A program made the position numbers and the translations under genes. Of a stretch of DNA of 64,000 bases, positions 1 to 11,763 are shown one piece after another. The notes below the pieces were generated by a model. The model made no database searches. It saw nothing but the letters and a program-made list of their open reading frames with translations, and was not told the origin of the DNA. Positions within the stretch are counted from its first letter, which is position 1. Each line of letters opens with the position of its first letter. This DNA comes from Fragilaria crotonensis (Eukaryota > Bacillariophyta > Fragilariophyceae > Fragilariales > Fragilariaceae). The stretch covers positions 1 to 64,000 of the forward strand of contig JAKSYS010000032.1 of the NCBI GenBank assembly GCA_022925895.1. The letters run 5' to 3'.

Positions 1-4
1 ATAC

Positions 5-3000
5 ATAACTGAGGAACGTATGCACTTTAGTACAGGGATTTACCAGGAGGTATACACTATCTGTATACTTTCCGGCAGTCCTAAAATCCGTTTTGTGTAG
101 ACTCTAGTATATATGGAAGGTAACCGCTAGGCCTGTCCCAAAGTCATACACCTTAGCGTATGACTTTCAGGGTAACCCTAAAACTGATGCAGGTCCGTGC
201 CTGACTCAGTACTTACGGTTAAATAGTGGTTTTACGAATAAATATATACTTAGACAATTTGAATTCCCACATTTAGAGCACTGACAAGTAACACATGTTC
301 ATACGATATTGTTCATCGGTCAAAAATACATCTCAAGTGGGAATGCTCAACACTCCTGACAATTTGCTGATAATTCATATTTAGCAGCATGCCAAGACAA
401 AGAGCTAATCGTACTGGTGGAGGCAGGCTTCGTGTCACTGATGATGCTGCCATTACCGTTGGAGCTGAGGTTGAAGTACGGCCTGAGCATTTAAGGGCTC
501 TAAATGTAACAAAGACCAAAGAAAATGCAGAGGAGACACGAAAGACACATCGTCGTCGCATCAAAAACCTTATCAAGTGGTGGATGACCGAGTACCCTGA
601 CTACTTTGAAGTTGGTACTGCATTTTGTCTGCAGAGGAGAAGGCCGACCCAATGATGTTCTACCATACTTGTGACCGTGACATTATTTATTCTGGACTTG
701 AGTTGACTTGGTCCTTGCCTATATGGCAGCCACTAAATACAAAGCTGGAGACATCATTTACACACACTCGCATATGCGAAAGGTACATGATGCAATTCTC
801 TTTGGTGCACGAACTGTCAAAGAGGTACTGTCCACATCATACTATTCTGAAATGGACAGTTTTCTTACTCATTTCAGAAAGAATGTGCCGATGCTGCCAG
901 TCAGGGCAATGTCGACGCGAAGAGTGCTGATCAATCAGCTTTTCCCTGTTTGATTGATCTTGACATGGGCAATTGAAAAGGAAACATTTATGTCTGGGTT
1001 TGGACGATTCTACAATGGAATCTTATGGCCAGGTCCATATCGATTGACCCACTGGCATTGCATAATATTGCAATTTCTGAAGATCATTTCGTAATTCGTC
1101 ATGATTCAACCAAGTCAGACAAAGAAGGGGTGAAGACACACAACAAAGCTGTCTATTGTAACCCTTTGGACCCTATTTTGTGTCCCGGGGTCAGTCTTGG
1201 AATCTGGTTGTCGTTGAACCAGAACACATTTCATGATAATTCCGAAGCGAATTTTTCTTCGACATGGTGCACGTGTCGGAAGTGCGGCACATCGCTACTG
1301 CGAGCAGCTACAGAAACTTATGAAAGTGTACTGGGGAATTGTCCAGACATACATAACAACTATGTCTGCACATGGCATTAGGAAAGGAAGTGCCACACAT
1401 GTTTCGTGTGCCACAACATGTCCTCCACCAATTGCCTCAATTGCGAATCGGGGCGATTGGTCGATGGGAAAAGTTCTCGACGTGTACTGGCAATTTGCCG
1501 ACGTAGGAGATGCGTACCTCGGACGTTGCCTCTGTGGCCTGGACCCAAACCTCAGTACATTCTCTGTCCTCCCCCCTCATTGGACAGTGGACGATCCAGT
1601 TCATGACCCAGATATTGAAGATGCATTGCAATTAATGTATGGTGTCATTATTGCCCAACATCCCAACAGTATCGCGGTACTGGTTCGACTGTTGGCATCT
1701 GTCACCTATGCCTCCGATTGGTTGCTTGCTTCATCTGCTCAGTATCCTGGACATCCATTGTCCGCTGTTCCTCTCCTTCAAAATCCTGAACTGCTAAATC
1801 GATTGAAAATGAAAGTCACGATTGAGCCTACGAATTCACTGGCTATCTCCACTGGGATTCCACCTCATGTCAAACAGTTGAACCTGATGACATCGCTCCT
1901 TGAGCTTTGTCAAACTACATTGCTACGTGTGAATGAGCAATCTACTATTGTAAGGGAGTCTATTTTTGAGGCTATGGAATTAAGGGCTATCGAAAACGGT
2001 CAAATTACTCGCCACCAGATAGTGGACATTCTAGATGAATTCAGGAATGGCATTCGAGACGACGTGCGGGCACAGATTGAACTCATTCAAGCTGTACCCG
2101 GCATTAACCAGCATCCGGGTGATGGTGCTGGGGATGCAGCAACTCGTATAGGTGGCGGTGGTGAGCAGGGGACATTGTACACTCACTCCGGAAGGTTCTG
2201 GGACGTTCCCCTGGCATTCGCCTTCCCAGTGTCCGTGAAGCGAGACGTGGGTTGGCGCCTGTGGCTGCAAGGAATGCCGGCACATACCACAGTGGGTGAG
2301 AATGGAGAAATGATACAGAACAAGATCAAGGCATTTGCAAATTCTTACCTGCTCGGTTGCCAAGAAAAGTTGCAGAGGACTACAAGTTGCACTGGAGGCC
2401 TCTATTTTCAATGATGGAGAAGGGTTTTGGCGATATTCCTGAAGTGTTGACGCCTGCAATTGTTAACAATTTATACGACCTGGGAACTGAGTATTTGAGA
2501 ACAAGGGTAAGTTACGTGTTCACAAACAAAAATTGCATCACAATGCTTGGGTCATCGCAACTTGGGCGAAGTACCTGAGCAGGAGTATGATTATGAAGAA
2601 GGAACGGACGACGACAAGCAACACTTACCTGCTGCAACCTATTTAAACCGACCTCGAGCTGCAGGTCTGAAGCGCCGTCGAGGCGCAAATGTGGCGGCGA
2701 TCCGTCAGGAACAGCCTGCGGGCGGCAACGCCGTCGTGGTCCTCACACGGCGATTGAACAAGAAGTTGCGCAGGTCACACACCATGCACCAAACGACGAC
2801 TCCAGCAATGACAATGACGGTGGAACAGCAGTAGTAGACTGATTGTTAACTGATACTAGTAACCTGTGAAACGAGGAGCAAAGCAGATGGTTAGAAACGG
2901 ATGGAAAATGAATTGGCAGCTAGATTCATGCAAGCACACGATGCTGCACGACATAGAACCTCTGGGTACGTACCTTATTTTGGTTGAAGGCCGTTGAGGA

Positions 3001-3381
3001 AACCATTGATTTCACTTCTTACGGGATCTTACGGGCATTGTGTATCGAATGGCATGGTGTAGATTGTTCGACACCATGTTTGTCTTGCGACAACATGGTG
3101 TTGACCGACATCGGTCCCTCTGCGGTTTTTGTGGTTCCAGAGTTTTTGTTCTGGAGTGTTTGAAAGAACACACCTGGAGTGGTTAATTTCATGACACTCG
3201 TGATTCTACTTCACAAGTACATACGTACTTGCGGTATTTTTATTCTAAGTATAGACGTAAGACCTATACATGTTAGCATACTTTCATCTTTATGAGCATA
3301 AGAGAACTACGTTGCCCGATAGGATATATACCCTACTCTAGAGGCATACCTTAGGTGTATACTTTTCTCCCTCGCTTATAC
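5..3381 (+). mobile_element. Crypton-like tyrosine-recombinase DNA transposon, copy 1
   Basis: First of two head-to-tail copies of a ~3.38 kb unit. Bases 1-4 (ATAC) match the end of the unit, so a further copy may lie upstream of the window. The unit has a ~380 bp leader, one recombinase gene, and a ~540 bp 3' region with a hairpin near 3069-3103 (complementary ACACCATGTT-type arms). There is no reverse transcriptase, no LTR and no terminal inverted repeat. The lone tyrosine recombinase with a C-terminal GCR1_C-like part is the plan of Crypton DNA transposons. Each unit is bordered by TATAC. Assignment to the Crypton class is by motif recognition and not by a search. Confidence 0.75.
389..2842 (+). 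pseudogene. Crypton tyrosine recombinase, copy 1 (frame-disrupted)
   Basis: Same gene as the second copy at 3768-6228. Against it, this copy has many 1-nt differences that shift frame, mostly missing bases around 700, 870, 930, 950, 980 and 2335 and in the 2700s, plus an extra base near 1246. From about 1255 to 2340 the frame is open and carries the recombinase core: HGIRKGS (HxxR box), RGDWS (His/Trp position) and DVYWQF (probable nucleophile Tyr), followed by the GCR1_C-like region. An intron with donor GTAAGT at 2507 and acceptor CAG at 2582 (76 bp) would join the last two coding parts in frame. The indel-only divergence suggests consensus error in this copy. Confidence 0.7.
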
Positions 3382-6300
3382 ATAACTGAGGAACGTATGC
3401 ACTTTAGTACAGGGATTTACCCGAGAGGTATACACTATCTGTATACTTTCCGGCAGTCCTAAAAATCCGTTTTGTGTAGACTCTAGTATATATGGAAGGT
3501 AACCGCTAGGCCTGTCCCAAAAGTCATACACCTTAGCGTATGACTTTCAGGGTGGCCCTAAAACTGATGCAGGTCCGTGCCTGACTCAGTACTTACGGTT
3601 AAATAGTGGTTTTACGAATAAATATATACTTAGACAATTTGAATTCCACATTTAGAGCACTGACAAGTAACACATGTTCATACGATATTGTTCATCGGTC
3701 AAAAATACATCTCAAGTGGGAATGCTCAACACTCCTGACAATTTGCTGATAATTCATATTTAGCAGCATGCCAAGACAAAGAGCTAATCGTACTGGTGGA
3801 GGCAGGCTTCGTGTCACTGATGATGCTGCCATTACCGTTGGAGCTGAGGTTGAAGTACGGCCTGAGCATTTAAGGGCTCTAAATGTAACAAAGACCAAAG
3901 AAAATGCAGAGGAGACACGAAAGACACATCGTCGTCGCATCAAAAACCTTATCAAGTGGTGGATGACCGAGTACCCTGACTACTTTGAAGTTGGTACTGC
4001 ATTTTGTCTGCAGAGGAGAAGGCCGACCCAATGATGTTCTACCATACTTGTGACCGTGACATTATTTATTCTGGACTTCGAGTTGACTTGGTCCTTGCCT
4101 ATATGGCAGCCACTAAATACAAAGCTGGAGACATCATTTACACACACTCGCATATGCGAAAGGTACATGATGCAATTCTCTTTGGTGCACGAACTGTCAA
4201 AGAGGTACTGTCCACATCATACTATTCTGAAATGGACAGTTTTCTTACTTCATTTCAGAAAGAATGTGCCGATGCTGCCAGTCAGGGCAATGTCGACGCG
4301 AAGAGTGCTGATCCAATCAGCTTTTCCCTGTTTCGATTGATCTTGACATGGGCAATTGAAAAAGGAAACATTTATGTCTGGGTTTGGACGATTCTACAAT
4401 GGAATCTTATGGCCAGGTCCATATCGATTGACCCACTGGCATTGCATAATATTGCAATTTCTGAAGATCATTTCGTAATTCGTCATGATTCAACCAAGTC
4501 AGACAAAGAAGGGGTGAAGACACACAACAAAGCTGTCTATTGTAACCCTTTGGACCCTATTTTGTGTCCCGGGGTCAGTCTTGGAATCTGGTTGTCGTTG
4601 AACCAGAACACATTTCATGATAATTCCGAACGAATTTTTCTTCGACATGGTGCACGTGTCGGAAGTGCGGCACATCGCTACTGCGAGCAGCTACAGAAAC
4701 TTATGAAAGTGTACTGGGGAATTGTCCAGACATACATAACAACTATGTCTGCACATGGCATTAGGAAAGGAAGTGCCACACATGTTTCGTGTGCCACAAC
4801 ATGTCCTCCACCAATTGCCTCAATTGCGAATCGGGGCGATTGGTCGATGGGAAAAGTTCTCGACGTGTACTGGCAATTTGCCGACGTAGGAGATGCGTAC
4901 CTCGGACGTTGCCTCTGTGGCCTGGACCCAAACCTCAGTACATTCTCTGTCCTCCCCCCTCATTGGACAGTGGACGATCCAGTTCATGACCCAGATATTG
5001 AAGATGCATTGCAATTAATGTATGGTGTCATTATTGCCCAACATCCCAACAGTATCGCGGTACTGGTTCGACTGTTGGCATCTGTCACCTATGCCTCCGA
5101 TTGGTTGCTTGCTTCATCTGCTCAGTATCCTGGACATCCATTGTCCGCTGTTCCTCTCCTTCAAAATCCTGAACTGCTAAATCGATTGAAAATGAAAGTC
5201 ACGATTGAGCCTACGAATTCACTGGCTATCTCCACTGGGATTCCACCTCATGTCAAACAGTTGAACCTGATGACATCGCTCCTTGAGCTTTGTCAAACTA
5301 CATTGCTACGTGTGAATGAGCAATCTACTATTGTAAGGAGTCTATTTTTGAGGCTATGGAATTAAGGGCTATCGAAAACGGTCAAATTACTCGCCACCAG
5401 ATAGTGGACATTCTAGATGAATTCAGGAATGGCATTCGAGACGACGTGCGGGCACAGATTGAACTCATTCAAGCTGTACCCGGCATTAACCAGCATCCGG
5501 GTGATGGTGCTGGGGATGCAGCAACTCGTATAGGTGGCGGTGGTGAGCAGGGGACATTGTACACTCACTCCGGAAGGTTCTGGGACGTTCCCCTGGCATT
5601 CGCCTTCCCAGTGTCCGTGAAGCGAGACGTGGGTTGGCGCCTGTGGCTGCAAGGAATGCCGGCACATACCACAGTGGGTGAGAATGGAGAAATGATACAG
5701 AACAAGATCAAGGCATTTCGCAAATTCTTACCTGCTCGGTTGCCAAGAAAAGTTGCAGAGGACTACAAGTTGCACTGGAGGCCTCTATTTTCAATGATGG
5801 AGAAGGGTTTTGGCGATATTCCTGAAGTGTTGACGCCTGCAATTGTTAACAATTTATACGACCTGGGAACTGAGTATTTGAGAACAAGGGTAAGTTACGT
5901 GTTCACAAACAAAAAATTGCATCACAATGCTTGGGTCATCGCAACTTGGGCGAAGTACCTGAGCAGGAGTATGATTATGAAGAAGGGAACGGACGACGAC
6001 AAGCAACACTTACCTGCTGCAACCTATTTAAACCGACCTCGAGCTGCAGGTCTGAAGCGCCGTCGAGGCGCAAATGTGGCGGCGATCCGTCAGGAACAGC
6101 CTGCGGAGCGGCAACGCCGTCGTGGTCCTCACACGGCGATTGAACAAGAAGTTGCGCAGGTCACACACCATGCACCAAACGACGACTCCAGCAATGACAA
6201 TGACGGTGGAACAGCAGTAGTAGACTGATTGTTAACTGATACTAGTAACCTGTGAAACGAGGAGCAAAGCAGATGGTTAGAAACGGATGGAAAATGAATT

Positions 6301-6765
6301 GGCAGCTAGATTCATGCAAGCACACGATGCTGCACGACATAGAACCTCTGGGTACGTACCTTATTTTGGTTGAAGGCCGTTGAGGAAACCATTGATTTCA
6401 CTTCTTACGGATCTTACGGGCATTGTGTATCGAATGGCATGGTGTAGATTGTTCGACACCATGTTTGTCTTGCGACAACATGGTGTTGACCGACATCGGT
6501 CCCTCTGCGGTTTTGTGGTTCCAGAGTTTTTGTTCTGGAGTGTTTGAAAGAACACACCTGGAGTGGTTAATTTCATGACACTCGTGATTCTACTTCACAA
6601 GTACATACGTACTTGCGGTATTTTTATTCTAAGTATAGACGTAAGACCTATACATGTTAGCATACTTTCATCTTTATGAGCATAAGAGAACTACGTTGCC
6701 CGATAGGATATATACCCTACTCTAGAGGCATACCTTAGGTGTATACTTTTCTCCCTCGCTTATAC
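3382..6765 (+). mobile_element. Crypton-like tyrosine-recombinase DNA transposon, copy 2
   Basis: Second head-to-tail copy. It starts directly after the TATAC that ends copy 1 and ends with TATAC at 6761-6765, where unrelated sequence begins. It is nearly identical to copy 1, differing by mostly single-base indels and a few substitutions, with a net length difference of about 7 bp. Two units sharing one short direct repeat at the junction are what site-specific insertion of a circular transposon intermediate would give. Unequal exchange or an assembly duplication could give the same picture. Confidence 0.75.
3768..6228 (+). pseudogene. Crypton tyrosine recombinase, copy 2 (nearly intact)
   Basis: Predicted to cut and rejoin DNA through a Tyr-linked intermediate and so move the element. 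In order: a basic N-terminus from ATG 3768; a helical N-terminal domain; the catalytic core with the first Arg in LMARS, a Lys in HDSTK, the HGIRKGS box, RGDWS and the likely nucleophile in DVYWQF; then a GCR1_C-like region (near GWRLWLQGM) and a basic tail. The frame changes near 4000, shared with copy 1, and near 5335, where one G is missing relative to copy 1. A 77 bp intron (GTAAGT at 5890 to CAG at 5966) is likely. The sequence resembles a multicopy pennate-diatom recombinase family that I recognise from memory. With two frame changes it may be inactive as written. Confidence 0.75.
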
Positions 6766-7265
6766 GTACCACTGTTTCCGTTCGACGGTACTATGGTACT
6801 ACCAGGTAGTACTACTCCGTACACACATCATATTGACTCTGATGTATGGAATACAGTACTAGTACCCAGTATTTGATATTCAGTAAAAGCGGTCTACTCC
6901 GAGCTCCGACAGTACATGTAGATAGTAGATATGCATACATAAATGTCATATATGTCATAAGCAGATAAGCAGTACCAGTACAATTCATAGTACTGTACGC
7001 AGAAAGCGGACCCACGCACGCGGTCCGCGCTTCCACGGATGTACGGACAGTACTCCCACCACCCGACCAGAGTTGTCGGGATAGTGTAGCCGTCGTCTTT
7101 CATGCAATTTTTGGACTCTAGTAGGGTCTGCCATCAATATGAGAACTGGCTGACGATTGAATTGCGACGCATCAATCAACTGCTGATAATTACAACTTGC
7201 AACTTGCAATCCATCATCCTAGCACGTCCTCGTCACTTCGAAACGATTTCATCTAGCAAGTTGCC
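6766..7265. other. Intergenic, no gene seen
   Basis: About 500 bp between the Crypton pair and the plastid protein gene. It is rich in GTAC/TAGTA words, including an inverted GTACTACC-A-GGTAGTAC near 6796-6813. The 3' part should hold the promoter and 5' UTR of the 7266 gene. No RNA gene was recognised. Confidence 0.5.
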
Positions 7266-9588
7266 ATGAGACTATCCATCGCTTTGAACTGTGCGTTCGC
7301 CCTTGGGTTGATGGGACCAAGCGATGCGTTCACTGCTACATCCCCAACTGCGTTCCTTCGCCTACCCGTGAAGCTGAGAGTCGGAAATTTCGGCCCTGGT
7401 GCTGGATGGGATAACGACGACTTTCTTGAATCTCTGTCAAAGCCGAACGAGCAACGTCCTATTGAAGATGAAGTTCCAGTTCAAGAACTAGAAGGTACAT
7501 TACCACCTGTTCAACCGTATCGGGGAGAACACGATGAGAACCAGGGCGGCTCCAGATTCAAAGCGATGATGGAAGCGGCTCAGCGGGCCAAAGCTGCAGG
7601 TCTCCCCACCCGAGGATCGCCGCCCATCAATCCGTACGCTGCGAATCCTTTCGCCCCTCCTGCTGCCTATTCTAACGCACCTCCTCCTCCACTGCTCACC
7701 ATAGATCCGGCCGAGGCCGAGAAACTGTCGGTCGAGCAGCAAGCTGCCTTGTTTCGTCAAATGATGGAGCAGAGACAAAGCCAGGCGGCGACATCGTACA
7801 ACCCACCAACGCCGGGACCTCCCACCATGATTGGCGGTCTCGATGCCAAGGGTCGCAAAATTGGACGGAACCGTGATACGGATACGATTGCCAACACTTC
7901 GGATCTGTACTTTGCGCAGCTCAAGCGTGATTCGTCCGTCCGAAATATGGCTCGTATTCAAGGCGATGAGGAATTTGCTGATAAAGTCTTTGCGGATCCA
8001 AGTGTGAAGCAGTTGGAAGTCGAACTCAAGGAAAACCCGTACTTACAAAAGTAAGGATCCAACGTGGACGTTTTGCACCTAGGTTGTCCTTGACATGCAC
8101 GCACTCACCTTTTTTCTTATTACAGGGAAAAAGACGAAAACAAGGGAATTTTTCAGGCCATGGCAGAGGAAATGAAACAATTTCAAATCAGGCAGGCGGC
8201 GAATCAACCAGATGTCAAGGATACGGGTCCCAAATACAAGGAAATTATGGCAGCCAAGAAAGCCAAGAAGAGCGGTAGTGAAACTCCAACTCCACCCCCG
8301 GCACCAGTCGTTGCAGCAGTTCCAGCGCCAGTACCTGCACCGGTTCCAGCTGTTGCTGAAATCCCAGTGCCAGTTCCACCACCTGTTGTTGTTCAAGTCC
8401 CGGCTCCAGCACCAGAATTGGCTCAAGTCCCCGCTCCAGCACCAGTCGTCGCGCAAGTACCAATCCCAGCACCAGTGCCAGCACCCGTTCCAACACCTAT
8501 TGTCACGATACAAGCGAGCGAGCCAATGGAAGAAACGGAGCTTACAAAGCGCAAGATTCGTGAACTCCAGGGCTTGTTCCTAAAGCACCGAGGAGGCCCT
8601 GGCTTCGGATCTGGTCGTCTTCGTGGCAGCGAGGTGGAGCAGTTTGAGGAAACATTGAAGGCTGTTGGTGCACAACTCAGAGCTGACGCTGGTCTTAGAA
8701 CGGAAGCGGCATCGACGGTTCCTGCTCCGGTAGCCGTGGCGGAGCCGATTGCCGCCGCTGTTCCAGCACCAGCTCCGATCCCCTCGCCGTCGCCTCAGAT
8801 CCGTCCTCCACAGCTTGAGGCTCATGCTCCGCTTATTACTCCTCCGCCTCGTCCAGACACGTCTGCAATGACAACATTCACTACAGGCTCTGTGGATCCA
8901 CGCTTGCAAGGATCGCTGGCCTGCGTTGAGGGTGCTCTTCAAATGTACAAGAACTGCTCTCCTGAAATCCAACAGGGCATGTTGATGGCACTTCGTGCTG
9001 CCTTGTTGTCGGCTGCCAATTCTTGTCAGCAAGTGATTGAAGGTACCGTGGATCAAACATCCTACTCGCCGCCACCACCGCCGCCTGTATTTACTTATAC
9101 AGCTGGTGCTCAAGATGCTACGATTGAAGAATCAGGTGAGGAACCCGTTGTCGACGACGTTGCGACTGTTCAAGGTGCGATGCCTTCCGGTAACGACTCA
9201 AACACCGTTCTTCTGCGCAAGGTCTATGATTCTCTAAGTGCTGCATCCGGTGGGGGGAAGTTTGGGCTTGGTCCCATTAGTGCTGGCGAGGTAAGGCGAT
9301 TTGATGAACGCATTCGTTTTGCTAATCAGTATTGATTTTTGGTCGTTGTAAAAACTCATTCTTTCTTTTGGCGTTTCGTTTCAGGCCAGTGATATTGTCG
9401 ACCTAGTCATGGATATGCGCTCGATTTTGATGGAGGAGCTTGATTCGGGTATTCCAGATGATGATTCTCCTGTCCTGCCTACTCCTACTAGACCTGCAGA
9501 ACCACCTCGTAGTCAGCCATCACAAGGCACATCGTCAACGTACCAAAAAATGCTGGCCAAAGCTCGGGCGGCGAAGAAGCAAAGTTAG
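7266..9588 (+). CDS. Plastid-targeted Pro-rich protein of unknown function (3 exons)
   Basis: Exons 7266-8050, 8126-9290 and 9385-9588, with GTAAGG donors and CAG acceptors, give 717 residues in frame. The N-terminus is a signal peptide followed by SDAF|TATSPTAF, an Ala-Phe cleavage context typical of diatom plastid preproteins. The body is Pro/Ala rich, with a long PVPAP-type tract encoded around 8280-8510. A ~50-residue module occurs twice: around RGGPGFGSGRLRGSEV, and around GKFGLGPISAGE spliced to exon 3. A short motif recurs three times: SRFKAMMEAAQRAK, PKYKEIMAAKKAK and STYQKMLAKARAAK at the C-terminus. I do not recognise a named family. The repeats with low-complexity linkers would suit a scaffold or linker protein, which is inference only. 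Confidence 0.8.
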
Positions 9589-9909
9589 GAATGCATACAG
9601 TTTAGTTTGACGTTAGAAATATCGGCACAGCTGGCGTTATCGACTTTGGTCTCGTTTCTTCAAGGCATAGTGTAGAGCCCATAGTCAAGACTCCCTGCTG
9701 TTTACGAGCATTGCAGCAGGGACAGTGCACGGCGGAAGGCACGAATTGGGCCTTAAATGGCTGTATCGTCCATTCCATCGGCTAGATATTTTGATAGAGG
9801 AAGATCCAGACAATGGAAGTGCTCACATCTAATCATATTCTGGGTAACGCGCCCCCCTCCCAAGCTACTTGCACAATTCTCAAAATCTGAAGCCATAGTA
9901 AGTACAAAG
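9589..9909. other. Convergent intergenic space
   Basis: This 320 bp holds the 3' ends of two convergent genes. No coding or RNA feature was recognised. Confidence 0.5.
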
Positions 9910-11118
9910 CTACGTTTCGAAATCAAAGTGCATTCGCTCGTTTGGATCGTGTGGATTCAGTGACTCCACAGATTCGATTGCTTCCTTGAATTGCTCCAGC
10001 AGGGCAACAACACCAGGACGCGTGTACTCGGAATCAATACCCAATTCGTCATTACCCCTTTCTAGCATAAGCTTCCACGACCGGCCGAGCTGTTCCACCA
10101 TTTTCTCGCCACCCCAACCTACTTCGTGATCGTTCATCCAAAAGTCATGTTCCTTGAGAGTGTCGGTAAACCCCAGTAATAAATCAAACTTTTCTTGCCA
10201 TTCCAACGCTTGTTGAAACCGCACAGTGAATGCATTCCACGCGCTTATAACCCGATTTGAAAATGACGTGTTAAACGTCATGAAATCCTGACCATGCTGT
10301 TCCCCCAGAATCAGTTTACTCATTTCTTCCATCCGATCTTGCCGTTCCTTCGTAATGATAATGACGCGAACGTGATCGACTTGTTCTTGCGAACATTCGG
10401 TGGGATCAAAGTCATCGTCATCGGCTATTTCATCATCGTCGTCATCTTCATCGTCATTCTGCTTGGTTCCTCGCGCGACGCCACGAATAAGCGAATAGCC
10501 AACGCCTGAACAACGATCACAAATCAATTGAAGGTGTTCCATTGCAATATCGTACGGTGATTTATGAGAATTTGCAGGTTTGTGTCGCTTAGAGGAAGGG
10601 AGATCTTCATCGTCACGATGTTCGTGATGAAGATAGTCAAGACTTTCTGGAGAAACAGAAGATGCCTCCATAATGTCGGAGGTCGAGGAAATTGGATTTG
10701 GAACTGTTTGTGACTGCAAAGCAACCATATTCTCCAAGGTGAGATGCTCATTTTCTAACTCATCTTGATGTGCTGGTTCCTTCGTCACTGCCAAGTAGAT
10801 TCTTTCGAATTCCTTCGATAAATAGTATTCTTGTTCTCGATTGGACGGATCGTTTACACGCGCCGATCGACATCGCTGCAGTGCCAACGTGACACTGACT
10901 CCCGTCCCGTGCTTGTTCTTGATACCTGCCTTGGTCAAGATCTCCAAGTCGGGTCGATTGACGTGGGGAAGGATTGCTGCTGTCTTGCCACAAAAAACAT
11001 GCAGAACAATCTCTTCCGGACATTCGTCGTTGGAATGAAAATGACACAAGTGACGCCCGTCGTCTCCGACGCCGCAGATGAGACAGACACCTTCAGCGCT
11101 GAGTTCTTCTGTTGTCAT
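9910..11118 (-). CDS. Acidic protein with an N-terminal Cys/His cluster, unknown function
   Basis: Open frame of 402 residues from ATG 11118. The frame stays open to 11181, where a TAG precedes it. The sequence there (ATTTAG, then GTGAGC) could be a splice acceptor with an upstream exon. Near the N-terminus is CLICGVGDDG...HLCHFH...VLHVFCGK, a CxxC/HxxxxH/HxxC arrangement that looks like a small zinc-binding fold. The middle has a strongly acidic run of Asp/Glu encoded near 10420-10470. The C-terminal ~130 residues are helical and Trp-containing. It is convergent with the plastid protein gene and divergent from the methyltransferase. I do not recognise the family. The gene call is well supported by length and composition, the function is not. 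Confidence 0.7.
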   Translation of the reverse strand: MTTEELSAEGVCLICGVGDDGRHLCHFHSNDECPEEIVLHVFCGKTAAILPHVNRPDLEILTKAGIKNKHGTGVSVTLALQRCRSARVNDPSNREQEYYLSKEFERIYLAVTKEPAHQDELENEHLTLENMVALQSQTVPNPISSTSDIMEASSVSPESLDYLHHEHRDDEDLPSSKRHKPANSHKSPYDIAMEHLQLICDRCSGVGYSLIRGVARGTKQNDDEDDDDDEIADDDDFDPTECSQEQVDHVRVIIITKERQDRMEEMSKLILGEQHGQDFMTFNTSFSNRVISAWNAFTVRFQQALEWQEKFDLLLGFTDTLKEHDFWMNDHEVGWGGEKMVEQLGRSWKLMLERGNDELGIDSEYTRPGVVALLEQFKEAIESVESLNPHDPNERMHFDFET

Positions 11119-11763
11119 TAGGAACAAAGGAACGTGCGTAGGATCTGATTGAGGCAATGGGTCGTTCGATCGCTCGCTCACCTAAATGCGTTTGCCGCAA
11201 TACAGGGAACGGACGAATGAGAAGGTCAGATCTGCACGCGTGCTCTTACTGATTTTGATGCTTCTCTGTATTCCCCGTTTCCATCGGTGATCTCGATTTG
11301 AGGGATCGAGCGGCTAGAAGATTCCGTCTGATTGAAGTTGAACGTCGGGTACCGGATCTCCGATGGTGAATAGAATACAGCATAGGAAACTGACACGAGT
11401 AAGCTCAGTTCGTCCGACCGTCTTCCGTTTAGAAAAGAATCGATCTACTGTACATACAGTACAGTATTCCTCGCTCAGCGAAGCGCTGATCCGGATTCAT
11501 ACTCGAATCAGTACTCGTACCGTGTACGGTAGTAGCAGTAAAATGCACTTGGCACTGACCTTGATTCATGTGATGGCACTCTTGTCCTGATGACTGATGT
11601 TGGTTTGGATTTTGGATGGTTGAGGGTAGGGTGTATGTATGCGCAGAGAACAAACATTGTCGGATGGAGAAAGTGAACTTTTTTTGCGCCATCGAATACA
11701 TTTCTCCATCGACGATCCAAGCGGGTGTCCCACACTCGACATTTTGAGTGAATTGCGTTGAAT
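11119..11763. other. Divergent intergenic/promoter region
   Basis: About 640 bp between divergent genes, with GTAC-rich words such as CTGTACATACAGTACAG near 11448-11465. It probably holds both promoters. No gene was recognised beyond a possible upstream exon of the minus-strand gene. Confidence 0.4.

Noticed and set aside
5-6765. DIRS-type retroelement as the source of the tyrosine recombinase
   Set aside because: No reverse transcriptase, RNase H or split/inverted terminal repeats; a lone recombinase with a GCR1_C-like end fits Crypton better.
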